Position numbers and translations under genes: made by a program. From Desulfobulbaceae bacterium (GTDB lineage Bacteria; Desulfobacterota; Desulfobulbia; Desulfobulbales; Desulfocapsaceae), in the NCBI GenBank assembly GCA_008933635.1, contig WBUQ01000005.1, forward strand, positions 1-64,000: a stretch of DNA of 64,000 bases, written 5' to 3'. Shown here one piece after another: positions 25,867 through 36,846 of the stretch. A model generated the notes under the pieces. The model had not been told where the DNA came from. It saw only the letters and a program-made list of their open reading frames with translations, and searched no databases. The first letter of the stretch is position 1. Each line of letters opens with the position of its first letter.

Positions 25867-27723
25867 ATGGACCTTCTCTCGTACCAGTCAATTCCCGCCA
25901 TTCTCAGGGAAAACGCCACGAAGTTCGGCGATAGAACCGCCATCTCGTATAAAAAGAACGGCATCTATATCTCCCAGAGCTATGCCCAGTTCTATGAGCG
26001 TGTCCTCCTGCTTGCCCGCGGTCTGGGCAAGGTCGGAGTGCAGCGGGGCGACAGGGTGGCCATTTTCTCGGAGAACCGCCTGGGCTGGGCGATCTCCGAT
26101 TTCGGCATCCAGAGTGCCGGTGGGATCACCGTGCCGATCTATGCCACTAATACCGGCAAGCAGGCGGCTTATGTCATCAATCACAGCGGTGCCAAGGTCG
26201 TTTTCGTCTCCACCAAGGGGCAGTACGAGAAGCTCCTGGCGGTGCGGGACAAGATCCCCGATGTAGAGCTGGTCATCTCCTATGAACGGTTCATGGGCCA
26301 CCGCTCTTTTCCCGTTTATACGCAGTACCAGCTCTCGGAGATCGAAGCGCCGCTCACCGCAGAGGAGAAGGAGGCAATAGAGCGGCAGATCGACGCCATC
26401 CGCCAGGAGGACGTCATCACCATCATCTACACCTCCGGCACCACCGGCGTGCCCAAGGGCGTCATCCTCAATCAGTTCAACTTTCTGGTTGATTGCCAGT
26501 ACGGCATGCAGCAGCTGGGAGGGCTGGGGGACAACGAGACGTTTCTCAGCTTCCTGCCGCTCAGCCATGTCCTCGAACGCACCGCAGGGTACTACGCTGC
26601 CCTGCTCAACGGCAACCATATCGCCTTTGCCGAGGATGTGAAGAAGGTCATGGAGAACATGACCGAGATCCGGCCGACAGCCATGGTCAGCGTGCCGCGG
26701 CTGTTCGAGAAGATCCATTCGCGGATCTACGACGGCGTCCACCAGGCCAGCCCGTTCAAGCGCAATCTCTTCCATTATGCGGTAAAGGTCGGCAGCGAAT
26801 ATGTCCGCACCAGATACATCGAAAAGAAACCGCTCGGGCTGCTTGCCCTGAAATACGCGCTGTTCGACAAATTGGTCTTCAGCAAGATCCGCGATCGTTT
26901 CGGCGGCCGGCTGAAATTCTTCATCTGTGGCGGCGCCCCGCTGGACAAGACGGTCAACGAGTTCATGTGGATTATCGGCATGCCCGTGTTCAACGGGTAT
27001 GGCCTGACCGAGACCAGTCCGGCAGTCACCCTCAGCTCGATCGACGATGTGCGGTTCGATTCGGTGGGCAAGGCCCTGCACAAAGTGGAGCTCAAGCTGG
27101 CCGAGGATGGCGAACTGCTGCTCAAGGGGCCGATGGTGATGCAGGGCTACTATCGCAACGAGGAGGCGACCCGGGACACCTTCGAGGATGGTTGGCTGAA
27201 GACCGGCGATATCGCCAGGATCGATGAGGACGGTTTCGTCTACATCGTCGACCGCAAGAAGGAGCTGATCGTCACCGCCGGCGGCAAGAACATCGCCCCG
27301 CAACCCCTCGAGAACGATCTCCGCCTGGACAAATACATTTCCCAGGCCATCGTCTTCGGGGACCGCAAGCCGTACCTGGTTGCCCTGGTCACCCCCGATA
27401 TCGAACGGCTCCTCGACTTCACCAAGGAAGAGAAGATCGAATACCTCGATATCGACGAACTGGTCAACAACGACAAGGTCAAGGCCCTGTTCAGGGCCCG
27501 GATCGACGCGATCAACAAGCAGCTGCCGCCATACAAGACCATCAAGCATTTTGCCCTGATCCCTCGGGATTTCTCGATCGAGGGCGGCGAACTGACCCCG
27601 ACGCTGAAGCTGAAGCGAAAGGAAATCTATAAGAAATACGGAGACATCGTCGAAGAACTGTATACCAGGAACGGGAGCAGTCTCGTCTTTCACCCGAAAT
27701 CATCACATGGAGAAGAAAAATGA
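25867..27723 (+). CDS. Long-chain fatty acid--CoA ligase (AMP-forming, Faa1-like)
   Basis: A 618-aa enzyme that activates fatty acids with ATP and CoA. The P-loop is IIYTSGTTGVPKGV, followed by GYGLTETSPAVTLSS and the hinge/adenylate motif LKTGDIARIDEDGFVYIVDR, then KKELIVTAGGKNIAP. Size and the N-terminal lid (SYAQFYERVLLLARGLGKVG) fit the long-chain FadD15/Faa1 group rather than E. coli FadD. GGAG precedes ATG 25867. It overlaps fadN by 4 bp (ATGA), which puts activation and beta-oxidation in one operon with fadN-fadA-fadE. Confidence 0.94.
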   Translation: MDLLSYQSIPAILRENATKFGDRTAISYKKNGIYISQSYAQFYERVLLLARGLGKVGVQRGDRVAIFSENRLGWAISDFGIQSAGGITVPIYATNTGKQAAYVINHSGAKVVFVSTKGQYEKLLAVRDKIPDVELVISYERFMGHRSFPVYTQYQLSEIEAPLTAEEKEAIERQIDAIRQEDVITIIYTSGTTGVPKGVILNQFNFLVDCQYGMQQLGGLGDNETFLSFLPLSHVLERTAGYYAALLNGNHIAFAEDVKKVMENMTEIRPTAMVSVPRLFEKIHSRIYDGVHQASPFKRNLFHYAVKVGSEYVRTRYIEKKPLGLLALKYALFDKLVFSKIRDRFGGRLKFFICGGAPLDKTVNEFMWIIGMPVFNGYGLTETSPAVTLSSIDDVRFDSVGKALHKVELKLAEDGELLLKGPMVMQGYYRNEEATRDTFEDGWLKTGDIARIDEDGFVYIVDRKKELIVTAGGKNIAPQPLENDLRLDKYISQAIVFGDRKPYLVALVTPDIERLLDFTKEEKIEYLDIDELVNNDKVKALFRARIDAINKQLPPYKTIKHFALIPRDFSIEGGELTPTLKLKRKEIYKKYGDIVEELYTRNGSSLVFHPKSSHGEEK

Positions 27724-30107
27724 GGCATATCAATAAAGTAGCGGTTCTGGGCGCCGGCGTCATGGGGGCCACCATCGCCGCCCATCTTGCCAATGCAGGG
27801 ATTGAGGTGCTGATGCTCGACATCGTCCCGAAGGAAGTCAGCGAGCAGGAGGCGGCCAAGGGATTGACCCTGGAGAGTCCTGCGGTGCGGAACCGCATCG
27901 CCGCAAACGGTCTGCAGGGACTGGTCAAGATGAAACCGGCACCGTTTTTCCTGCCGGAGTACATCAACCTGATCCAGGTCGGCAACCTTGAGGACGACCT
28001 GGAAAAACTGTCGACCTGCGACTGGATTGTCGAGGTGGTGGTGGAGTATATGCCGATCAAGCTCGACCTGCTGAAGAAGATCGCACCGCACATCGGCGCC
28101 TCCGCTGTTCTCAGCACGAACACCAGCGGCCTGTCGGTCAACGAGATGGCCCAGGTCCTGCCGGACGACCTGAAAAAACGCTTTCTGGTCACCCACTTTT
28201 TCAACCCGCCGCGCTACATGCGGTTGATGGAGATCGTTCCCTGCCGTGAGACCGACCCGCAGGTGGTGCAGGACATGGCCGATTTCCTCAGCAGCAGGAC
28301 CGGCAAAGGCATCGTCCATGCCAAGGATACCGTCAATTTCATCGCCAACCGCATCGGCGTCTATGCCATCTACAAGAGCATCCGCCATATGATGGATCTC
28401 GGCATGACCGTCGAGGAAGTCGATTCGATGGCCGGACCGGTCACCGCCAGGCCCAAGAGTGCGGCCTTCCGCACCGCCGACCTGGTCGGCCTCGATACCC
28501 TGGCCCATGTCGGCACCAACTCCTACAACCTGCTGCCTGACGACGAAGAGCGCGAGGTGTTCAAGTTGCCGGAATTCATGGCGAAGATGATCGAGAACAA
28601 GCAGCTCGGCAACAAAACCCAGCAGGGCTTCTACACCAAGAAGACCGTCGACGGCAAGAAAGAGATTTTCTACTTCGACTATACGACAGGCGAATACAAG
28701 CCGATCACCCGGGCCAAATATCCTTCTGCCGCGCTGGTCAAGCAGGTCGATGACCCCGGCCAGAAGATCAAGATGGTCATGGGTGCCAAGGACACCGGGG
28801 CAGAATTCGCCTGGCGCAGCATCCGCGACACCCTGATCTACGCGGTCAACCGCATTCCCGAGATCGCCGATGACGTGGTCAATGTCGACAACGCGATGAA
28901 ATGGGGTTTCAACTGGGAGATCGGCCCGTTCGAGATGCTCGATGCCATCGGCGTCAAATCTTTTGTCAAACGGGCTCAGGCCGATGGTGTCAACGTCCCT
29001 GAAAAACTGAAAAAGGTAGAGTCTTTTTACCGTTACGGAGAATCCGGCAGCCAGGAATTCTACGACTTCGCCAGCGAATCCTATCTGCCGGTACCGGTGA
29101 AAGCGGGCCAGATCCGGCTTGAGATCCTGAAGAAGGCCGGAAAGGTGGTGGAAAAGACCGCAAACTGTTCGGTCGTCGATCTCGGCGACGGCGTTTTCGG
29201 CTTCGAGTTCCATTCGAAGATGAACGCCATCAGCGGCGATATCCTGGCGATGACCCACAAGGCGGTCAAACGGGCCGAGACGGAAGGCGTCGGCCTGGTC
29301 ATCGGCAATCGCGGGGCCAATTTTTCGGTCGGCGCCAATCTGATGATGCTGGCAGTGGCCGTCGCTGAAGGGGCCTACGACGACATCAATATGACCATCC
29401 GGGCCTTCCAGAGGGCAACGATGGCGGTCAAGTACGCCAGGGTGCCGGTGGTGGCGGCCCCCTTCAACATGGCGCTGGGGGGCGGCTGCGAATTCTGCCT
29501 GCATGCCGATGCGATCAACGCCTATGCCGAGACGTATATGGGGCTGGTCGAGATCGGCGTCGGCCTGCTGCCGGCAGGCGGCGGCACCAAGGAGATGTGT
29601 CTGCGGGCGGTCGAACTGGCCCAGCAGTACAACACCGACCCGCAGCCGTTCATCTTCAAGCACTTTGAGCAGATCGCGATGGCGAAGGTGGCAATGAGCG
29701 CCGCCGAGCTGTTCAACATGGGCTACATGCGGCGCGGCGACAGCATCACCATGGACATCGACCAGCTGATCGCCGACGCCAAACAGAAGGTCCTGGCTCT
29801 TGCCGTCAACTACCGGCCGAAACGGCCGCTCGAGAACATCCCGGCCCCCGGCCGCGGTATAGCCGCCAGCATCAAGAGCCAGCTGTGGAACATGATGATG
29901 GGCAAGTTCATCACCGAATACGAACTGGAGATGGGAACCCTGATTGCCCAGGTCATCTGCGGCGGCGATGTCGCGGCCGGCACCCTGATCAGTGAAGAGT
30001 ACCTGCTGCAGCTGGAACGGGAGGGCTTCCTCAAGCTCTGCACCAACAAGAAGACCGTCGAGCGTATCCAGCACATGCTGAAGCGCGGCAAGGCCCTCAG
30101 AAACTGA
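27720..30107 (+). CDS. fadN: 3-hydroxyacyl-CoA dehydrogenase / enoyl-CoA hydratase, FadN (YusL) type
   Basis: A 795-aa bifunctional beta-oxidation enzyme. The dehydrogenase is N-terminal (VAVLGAGVMGATIAAHLANA, NAD fold; VTHFFNPPRYMRLMEI with the catalytic His), and the enoyl-CoA hydratase/isomerase domain is C-terminal (FGFEFHSKMNAIS, oxyanion region GGGCEFCLHADAIN, then EIGVGLLPAGGGTKEM). This order is the reverse of FadB and matches Bacillus FadN/YusL. It is coupled to the ligase gene by an ATGA overlap and followed by fadA after 37 bp. Confidence 0.95.
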   Translation: MRHINKVAVLGAGVMGATIAAHLANAGIEVLMLDIVPKEVSEQEAAKGLTLESPAVRNRIAANGLQGLVKMKPAPFFLPEYINLIQVGNLEDDLEKLSTCDWIVEVVVEYMPIKLDLLKKIAPHIGASAVLSTNTSGLSVNEMAQVLPDDLKKRFLVTHFFNPPRYMRLMEIVPCRETDPQVVQDMADFLSSRTGKGIVHAKDTVNFIANRIGVYAIYKSIRHMMDLGMTVEEVDSMAGPVTARPKSAAFRTADLVGLDTLAHVGTNSYNLLPDDEEREVFKLPEFMAKMIENKQLGNKTQQGFYTKKTVDGKKEIFYFDYTTGEYKPITRAKYPSAALVKQVDDPGQKIKMVMGAKDTGAEFAWRSIRDTLIYAVNRIPEIADDVVNVDNAMKWGFNWEIGPFEMLDAIGVKSFVKRAQADGVNVPEKLKKVESFYRYGESGSQEFYDFASESYLPVPVKAGQIRLEILKKAGKVVEKTANCSVVDLGDGVFGFEFHSKMNAISGDILAMTHKAVKRAETEGVGLVIGNRGANFSVGANLMMLAVAVAEGAYDDINMTIRAFQRATMAVKYARVPVVAAPFNMALGGGCEFCLHADAINAYAETYMGLVEIGVGLLPAGGGTKEMCLRAVELAQQYNTDPQPFIFKHFEQIAMAKVAMSAAELFNMGYMRRGDSITMDIDQLIADAKQKVLALAVNYRPKRPLENIPAPGRGIAASIKSQLWNMMMGKFITEYELEMGTLIAQVICGGDVAAGTLISEEYLLQLEREGFLKLCTNKKTVERIQHMLKRGKALRN

Positions 30108-30144
30108 TTGAGTCGAACCGATATTCCCAATAGAGAGGATTGAT

Positions 30145-31317
<1,173 letters not shown>

Positions 31318-31346
31318 AATCATATATGTATACGGGAGCTATCAAC

Positions 31347-33125
31347 ATGGCGGAGAATATTGCAAAAGGCGGCGAATACCTGATCGCCGAAACGGCCTGT
31401 GCCGATGTCTTCACCCCCGAGGACTTCACCGATGAGCAGCGTTCGATGGCCGAGACCACCGAGCAGTTCGTCATCAACGAGATCATGCCGCACCAGGACG
31501 AGATCGAGCACCAGAATTTCGGCATCGTCGTCGAGAAGATGCAGAAGTGCGGCGAACTCGGCCTGCTGATGATGGATGCGCCGGAGGAATACGGCGGTCT
31601 CGAGCTCGACAAGGCCTCGACGATGCTGGTCGCCGAGAAGATCTCCTATGCCGGTTCGTTCTCGGTGGCCTTCTCGGCCCACACCGGCATCGGTACCCTG
31701 CCGCTGATCTATTACGGCACGAAGGAGCAAAAGGAAAAGTATCTCGGCAAGATCATCAACGGCGAATGGTGCGCCGCCTACTGCCTGACCGAGCCAGGCT
31801 CCGGCAGCGACGCCCTCGGCGCCCAGGCTACCGCGGTCCTGTCCCCGGACGGGAAGCATTACGTCCTCAACGGCACCAAGCAGTTCATCACCAACGGCGG
31901 CTTCGCCAACCTGTTCACGATCTTCGCCAAGATCGACAAGGAGCATTTCACCGCCTTCCTGGTGGAGAAGGATTTCCCGGGTCTGGTGGTCGGTGCTGAA
32001 GAGAAGAAGCTCGGCATCAAGGGTTCGTCCACCACCCAGATCATCCTCGATAACTGCCAGGTGCCCGTGGAAAACCTGCTTGGCGAGATCGGCAAGGGGC
32101 ACAAGATCGCCTTCAACGTCCTCAACGTCGGCCGCTTCAAGCTCGGTGCCGGCGTCACCGGCGCGGCCAAGATGGCCCTCGGGGTAGGGATCAAGTATGC
32201 CAACGAGCGTACCCAGTTCAAGCGCAAGATCAGCAGCTTCGGCGCCATTGCCGAGAAGATCGCCGACCTCAGCGCCGACATCTTCGCCTCCGAGTCGGTG
32301 GTCTACCGTCTGGCCGGGCTGCTCGACCGCAAGCTGGAGACGATCGAGAAGGGGATCGACAATTACTATGAGGAATACCTCAAGGGCATCGAGGAGTACG
32401 CCCCCGAATGCGGCATCGCCAAGGTGTTCTGCAGCGAGGTGCTGGCCAAGACCGTCGACGAGGTGGTGCAGATCCATGGCGGTTACGGTTTTGTCAGCGA
32501 CTATCCGGCAGAGCGCTTCTACCGTGACGAGCGGATCAACCGGATTTTCGAGGGGACCAACGAGATCAACCGCCTGCTGATCCCCGGCATGGTTCTGCGC
32601 AAGGCGATGAAGGGGGAACTGCCGCTGCAGTCCCATGCGATGAAGGCCTTCGAGTCGCTGATGACCCCGAGTTTCGAGGAAATCGATAAGGATGTGCTGT
32701 TCGCCCGGGAAAAGGTCCTGATCAAGAACCTCAAAACCCTGTTCCTGATCCTCTCCGGCATCGGTGTGCAGAAATACATGGACAAGATCGCCGACGAGCA
32801 GGAGATCCTGATCGCCGCAGCCGACATGGCAATCCAGATCTTCGCCCTTGAGAGCGCCGTCCTGCGGGCCGAGAAGATCTACGCCAAAGCCACCGCCCGC
32901 AAGCAGGAACTGCTGAAGGCGGCGGTCAAGGTCTTCGCCTTCACTGCCACCGAAGAGGTCGGCACTGCGGCGAAAAAGGGCGCCTTCTATATCGAGGAGG
33001 GCGATACCCTGACCATGGTCCTCTCCGGCATCCGGCGCTTCGCCAAGTATGACGCCACCGGCCTGCTGGCTGCCAAGCGGACCCTGGCCAAGGCCGCCTG
33101 TGAAGACGAGAAGTATCTGTTTTAA
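31347..33125 (+). CDS. fadE: Long-chain acyl-CoA dehydrogenase, FadE (YusJ) type
   Basis: A 592-aa FAD enzyme that introduces the alpha-beta double bond. Motifs: AYCLTEPGSGSDALGAQATA (flavin site), GIKGSSTTQIILDNCQVP, and the catalytic glutamate in RIFEGTNEINRLLIPGM. A C-terminal extension of about 150 residues is typical of YusJ and VLCAD-like enzymes. ATG 31347 (MAENIAKGGEY) follows CGGGAGCT; ATG 31326 is a possible alternative. Electrons should pass to EtfBA encoded at 45575-47275. Confidence 0.94.
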   Translation: MAENIAKGGEYLIAETACADVFTPEDFTDEQRSMAETTEQFVINEIMPHQDEIEHQNFGIVVEKMQKCGELGLLMMDAPEEYGGLELDKASTMLVAEKISYAGSFSVAFSAHTGIGTLPLIYYGTKEQKEKYLGKIINGEWCAAYCLTEPGSGSDALGAQATAVLSPDGKHYVLNGTKQFITNGGFANLFTIFAKIDKEHFTAFLVEKDFPGLVVGAEEKKLGIKGSSTTQIILDNCQVPVENLLGEIGKGHKIAFNVLNVGRFKLGAGVTGAAKMALGVGIKYANERTQFKRKISSFGAIAEKIADLSADIFASESVVYRLAGLLDRKLETIEKGIDNYYEEYLKGIEEYAPECGIAKVFCSEVLAKTVDEVVQIHGGYGFVSDYPAERFYRDERINRIFEGTNEINRLLIPGMVLRKAMKGELPLQSHAMKAFESLMTPSFEEIDKDVLFAREKVLIKNLKTLFLILSGIGVQKYMDKIADEQEILIAAADMAIQIFALESAVLRAEKIYAKATARKQELLKAAVKVFAFTATEEVGTAAKKGAFYIEEGDTLTMVLSGIRRFAKYDATGLLAAKRTLAKAACEDEKYLF

Positions 33126-33126
33126 T

Positions 33127-33150
33127 CCCTGAGGGGACGTTTCCCCAGGG
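33127..33150. terminator. Hairpin after fadE
   Basis: CCCTG-A-GGGGA pairs with TCCCCAGGG around a small loop, starting just after the fadE stop codon, with one bulged base and no T-run. It may be a weak terminator or a 3'-stabilising hairpin at the end of the ligase-fadNAE operon. Confidence 0.5.
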
Positions 33151-33320
33151 CAGCTGCGGACATTTCCCCGTCGCGGGTTCTATCCCGGCAGGGGACACTG
33201 CAGAGAGTTGCGTTTCAGGGGCTGTGTCTGCAAGCAGCCCGGGTGCCGGTTCACTCCTCCACGCGCCGGTGCCCGGGCTGTCTTCAGGTTCACCTCCACT
33301 TCTCACGGTTGCCGGAAGCG

Positions 33321-34265
33321 ATGCACATCACCCAGCACACCATCAACACCCCGTATATGGTCGGGCCCGTTCACTGCTACACGGCGGAACTGGGCGGCGA
33401 TCTGGTCCTCTTCGACACCGGCCCCCCAACTGCCGACGGACAGCGATACCTGAAGGAGCATGTGGATTTCGGCCGGCTCAGGCATGTCCTCGTCACCCAC
33501 TGCCATATCGATCACTGGGGGCTTGCCTGCTGGTTGTCGGAGCAGACGGGGGCGGCGATCTATCTGCCGTACCGCGATTGTCTGAAGGTGACCCGTCATG
33601 ACGAGCGGATGGAGAGCATGTACGGGCTGCTTGCCGACAAGGGCTTCGGCCCGGACTATATCGAGGCCCTGCGGCAGTCGATGGAGCGGAACCAGCTCTT
33701 TCCCCCTCTGCCGAAGGAGTATCTGATCGCGGAAAGGGATATCCCCGACCACCTCGGCATCGAGGTCCTCGGCTGCCCCGGCCACTCCCAGAGCGATCTG
33801 GTTTACGCCTGTGACGAGTGGGCGGTGACCGGCGATACGCTGCTGCGGGGGATTTTTCAGTCGCCGCTGCTGGATATCGATCTCGAGGCCGGCGGCCGCT
33901 TCAGAAACTACGAGGCCTACAGCGCCACCCTGCTCAAGCTGGCCAGCCTGCGCGATCGGCGGATCCTGCCAGGGCATCGGCACACGGTCGAGAGCGTCGA
34001 TTCCATCATCCTCTTTTACGTCACCAAGATGCTGCAGCGTGTCGGACAGATGCGTCCGTACAGCCGGGAGGAGGATATTGCCGAGATCATCCGGCGCCTG
34101 TTCGGAGGAGTGCTGAACGATGCCTTCCATATCTATCTGAAGGCCTCCGAAATCATGTTCATGAAGGATTTTCTGGAACAGCCGGACCTGCTGCGGGCCT
34201 CGCTCGAAGAGATCGGGCTGTTCGACGATGTGGCCGAGCACTTCTGCCGTGCTGTCGGTCTGTAA
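33321..34265 (+). CDS. MBL-fold metallohydrolase
   Basis: About 314 aa. The metallo-beta-lactamase motif THCHIDHWG (H-x-H-x-D-H) gives the two-metal site; GCPGHSQSDLVY, AVTGDTLLRG and LPGHRHTVES supply the later His and Asp ligands. The C-terminal 90 residues are helical, as in multi-domain thioesterase-like or glyoxalase-II-like members. Its place among fatty-acid genes suggests a CoA-thioester or lactone hydrolase, which is an inference. ATG 33321 (MHITQHTINTPYM) is chosen; GTG 33243 would add 26 uncharacteristic residues. RBS of the next gene overlaps its stop. Confidence 0.82.
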   Translation: MHITQHTINTPYMVGPVHCYTAELGGDLVLFDTGPPTADGQRYLKEHVDFGRLRHVLVTHCHIDHWGLACWLSEQTGAAIYLPYRDCLKVTRHDERMESMYGLLADKGFGPDYIEALRQSMERNQLFPPLPKEYLIAERDIPDHLGIEVLGCPGHSQSDLVYACDEWAVTGDTLLRGIFQSPLLDIDLEAGGRFRNYEAYSATLLKLASLRDRRILPGHRHTVESVDSIILFYVTKMLQRVGQMRPYSREEDIAEIIRRLFGGVLNDAFHIYLKASEIMFMKDFLEQPDLLRASLEEIGLFDDVAEHFCRAVGL

Positions 34266-34276
34266 GGAGAAATGTG

Positions 34277-36277
34277 ATGTCCGATCCGCTGTTTGCGCCG
34301 ATTGCCATCGGTGGTCTCGAGGTCAGAAACCGCATCGTCATGCCGGCGATGCATATGAACATGTGCCGGGATTTCCAGGTGAGCGACCGGCTGGTCCGCT
34401 TCTACCGGGAGCGGGCCGAGGGCGGTGCGGGACTGATCGTCGTCGGCTATGCGACGGTGGATGAATACTCCGGCGGGCCGACCAATATCGGCTGCCATCA
34501 CGACGACCAGTTGCCGGGGCTGACGCGCCTGGCGTCGGCGATCCGGGATGGTGGCGCCAGGGCGGCGATCCAGCTCAACCACGCCGGGCGCTACAATCCC
34601 TCCTTCTTTCTTGGCGGCCAGCCGGCGGTAGCGCCGTCGCCGGTGGCATCGCGGCTGACCCGCGAGACGCCGCGGGAGATGAGCGAGGAAGAAATCATTG
34701 CGACCATCGATCGTTTTGCCCAGGCGGCAGTCCGGGCGCAGCAGGCCGGCTTTGAAGCGGTCGAGATCCTCGCCGGCACCGGCTACCTGATCAGCTCATT
34801 TCTGTCGCCATTGACCAACAAGCGGCATGACCGCTGGGGCGGCAGTCTCGAAAACCGGATGCGCTTCGGCTGCGAGGTGGTGGCGGCCGTCAGAAAAGGC
34901 CTCGGGTCCGGAGTCCCGGTCATTGTCCGGGTCAACGGCAACGACTTCATGGAGGGCGGCATCGGCCGTCTCGATCAGCAGGCCTTCGCCGTGGCTCTGG
35001 CCGCTGCCGGCGCCGATGCCATCAGCGTCAATGTCGGCTGGCACGAAGCCCAGGTGCCGCAGATCGTCACCAAGGTGCCGCGCGGAGTTTTCGCCTACCT
35101 GGCCCGCGAGATCAGGAAACAGGTCGCGGTACCGGTCATTGCCGGCCACCGGATCAATGACCCTCAGACCGCTCGTCGCCTGCTCGACGAGGGATTCTGC
35201 GACATGGTGGCGGTCGGCCGCGGACTGATCGCCGACCCCCGCTTTCCCGAAAAGGCATCTGCCGGCCGGGAGGAGAGGATTGTCCATTGCGTCGCCTGCG
35301 GCCAGGGGTGTTTCGACCATATTTTCAAGATGAAGGCGGTGGAGTGCCTGTGCAATCCCCGGGCCGGCCATGAGGACGAGGGGCTGCACCGGGCAGCGGT
35401 GCCGAAGAACGTCATGGTGGCCGGTGGTGGTGCGGCGGGCATGTTTGCGGCGATGGCCGCGGCCGAGCGTGGCCATCGGGTCACCCTGTGGGAGAAGGGT
35501 CCGAGGCTTGGCGGGCAGCTGCACCTGGCGGGCAGGCCTCCCGGGCGGGACGAGTTCCTTACCCTGGCCGAAGACCTGGCCCGGCAGCTGGCCGATAGCG
35601 AAGTCGAGGTGCTGCTGCATCATGCCGTTGACCGGGCTGAACTGGAGCGCAGTCGCCCTGATCTGCTGATCCTGGCCACCGGCGGCGAGCCTGCCGTGCC
35701 GCCGATACCCGGCATCGATCTGCCGCATGTGGCCCAGGCCTGGGACATCCTCGCCGGCAGCAGGAAGGCCGGCAAGAGGGTGGCGGTGCTGGGCGGCGGG
35801 GCGGTCGGGGTTGAAGCCGCCCTGTTCCTGGCCGAAGAGGGGACGCTTTCCGGCGACGAACTGAAATTTTTGCTCGTCCATGGAGCGGAAAAGCCGGAGG
35901 CCCTGTATCGCCTTGCCACCGAAAGCGACCGTGAGATCTTCCTGATAGAAATGACCGAAAATCTCGGCGCCAACTTCGGCAAGACCACCCGCTGGGGCAT
36001 GCTCCAGGACGTCGAGCGCTACGGCATCAAACCGCTGGTCGGCACCAGGGTCGTCGAGATCGTTCCCGAGGGTCTGCGTTGCCAGCGGGGCGGCGAGACC
36101 GTCGACCTCGCCGTCGACACCGTGGTGGTGGCGGCCGGGACAAAGGCCTGCAATCCGCTGCAGGCCGTCGCCGAAGGGCTCGGGATCGATTGCCGGGTGG
36201 TCGGCGACGCATCGGTGCCGGGGACAGTCTTCGAGGCCAGTCATCAGGGCTGGCAGGCCGGGAGGGATGTCGTATGA
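34277..36277 (+). CDS. FadH-like NAD(P)H:flavin oxidoreductase (2,4-dienoyl-CoA reductase / 2-enoate reductase family)
   Basis: A 666-aa enzyme. An N-terminal old-yellow-enzyme barrel binds FMN (AIQLNHAGRYNP, ILAGTGYLISSFLSP, VNVGWHEAQVP); then a 4Fe-4S motif CVACGQGCFDHIFKMKAVEC; then two dinucleotide folds (VAGGGAAGMFAAMAAAERGH; VAVLGGGAVGVEAALFL). The Tyr and His matching the catalytic pair of E. coli FadH are present. It differs from the true FadH at 50639 and lies in front of a DUF4442 gene and a divergent acyl-CoA dehydrogenase, so its substrate is probably different. AAGGAGA precedes ATG 34277. Confidence 0.9.
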   Translation: MSDPLFAPIAIGGLEVRNRIVMPAMHMNMCRDFQVSDRLVRFYRERAEGGAGLIVVGYATVDEYSGGPTNIGCHHDDQLPGLTRLASAIRDGGARAAIQLNHAGRYNPSFFLGGQPAVAPSPVASRLTRETPREMSEEEIIATIDRFAQAAVRAQQAGFEAVEILAGTGYLISSFLSPLTNKRHDRWGGSLENRMRFGCEVVAAVRKGLGSGVPVIVRVNGNDFMEGGIGRLDQQAFAVALAAAGADAISVNVGWHEAQVPQIVTKVPRGVFAYLAREIRKQVAVPVIAGHRINDPQTARRLLDEGFCDMVAVGRGLIADPRFPEKASAGREERIVHCVACGQGCFDHIFKMKAVECLCNPRAGHEDEGLHRAAVPKNVMVAGGGAAGMFAAMAAAERGHRVTLWEKGPRLGGQLHLAGRPPGRDEFLTLAEDLARQLADSEVEVLLHHAVDRAELERSRPDLLILATGGEPAVPPIPGIDLPHVAQAWDILAGSRKAGKRVAVLGGGAVGVEAALFLAEEGTLSGDELKFLLVHGAEKPEALYRLATESDREIFLIEMTENLGANFGKTTRWGMLQDVERYGIKPLVGTRVVEIVPEGLRCQRGGETVDLAVDTVVVAAGTKACNPLQAVAEGLGIDCRVVGDASVPGTVFEASHQGWQAGRDVV

Positions 36278-36792
36278 ACGGCTTCGCCCTGTTGCCGAAA
36301 CTGACCGTAAAGGCCAAAACTTCGGCCGGCTGGCTGCGGCTGCTCAATCTGCTGCTCGGCCGGATCATCCCCTTCAACCGGCCGCACGGCTTTGTCATCG
36401 AGGAGCTGCGGGACGATTACCTTCGCACCACCGCCCCCTACCGCCGCAGCAACCATAACCACCTACGGGGAATCCATGCCTGCGCCATCGCCACCATCGC
36501 CGAGTTTTCCGGCGGCTACCTGCTGCTCAGCCGCCTCGACCCGCGGCAATACCGGCTGATCATGTCGCGGATCGAGGTCGACTACGTCTACCAGGCCAAG
36601 GAACGGATCGTCTCCGAGAGCGATCTACCCGAAGAACGCCTGCAGATGGAGATCATCGGGCCGCTCCGCAGCCAGGAGGCGATCACCATCCAGATGGAGA
36701 GCCGGATCAGCGATATTCTCGGCAACCGGATCGCCACCGCCGTCACCACCTGGCAGGTCAAGCGCTGGGACCGGGTGCGGACCAAGGTTTGA
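36274..36792 (+). CDS. DUF4442-like hotdog-fold protein (possible thioesterase)
   Basis: 172 aa, starting in an ATGA overlap with the previous gene. The segment PHGFVIEELRDDYLRTTAPYRRSNHNHLRGIHACAIATIAEFSGGYLL has the hotdog layout of PaaI/DUF4442 proteins: a central helix with N-H-x-x-G-I/V-H-A before a strand-rich half. Proteins of this type bind or hydrolyse acyl-CoA. The tail (ILGNRIATAVTTWQVKRW) is the expected last strand. Catalytic residues of this subgroup are not well defined, so activity is uncertain. Confidence 0.78.
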   Translation: MNGFALLPKLTVKAKTSAGWLRLLNLLLGRIIPFNRPHGFVIEELRDDYLRTTAPYRRSNHNHLRGIHACAIATIAEFSGGYLLLSRLDPRQYRLIMSRIEVDYVYQAKERIVSESDLPEERLQMEIIGPLRSQEAITIQMESRISDILGNRIATAVTTWQVKRWDRVRTKV

Positions 36793-36846
36793 GAGGCATC
36801 ACAGTTATGATCGGACCGGGCAGGCTTTATTGAAAGGAGAAGAGAG

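Noticed and set aside
27690..30074. 794-aa open frame on the minus strand
   Set aside because: Complementary to fadN, whose motifs are unambiguous; the antisense protein is an amino-acid mixture typical of shadows of GC-rich genes.
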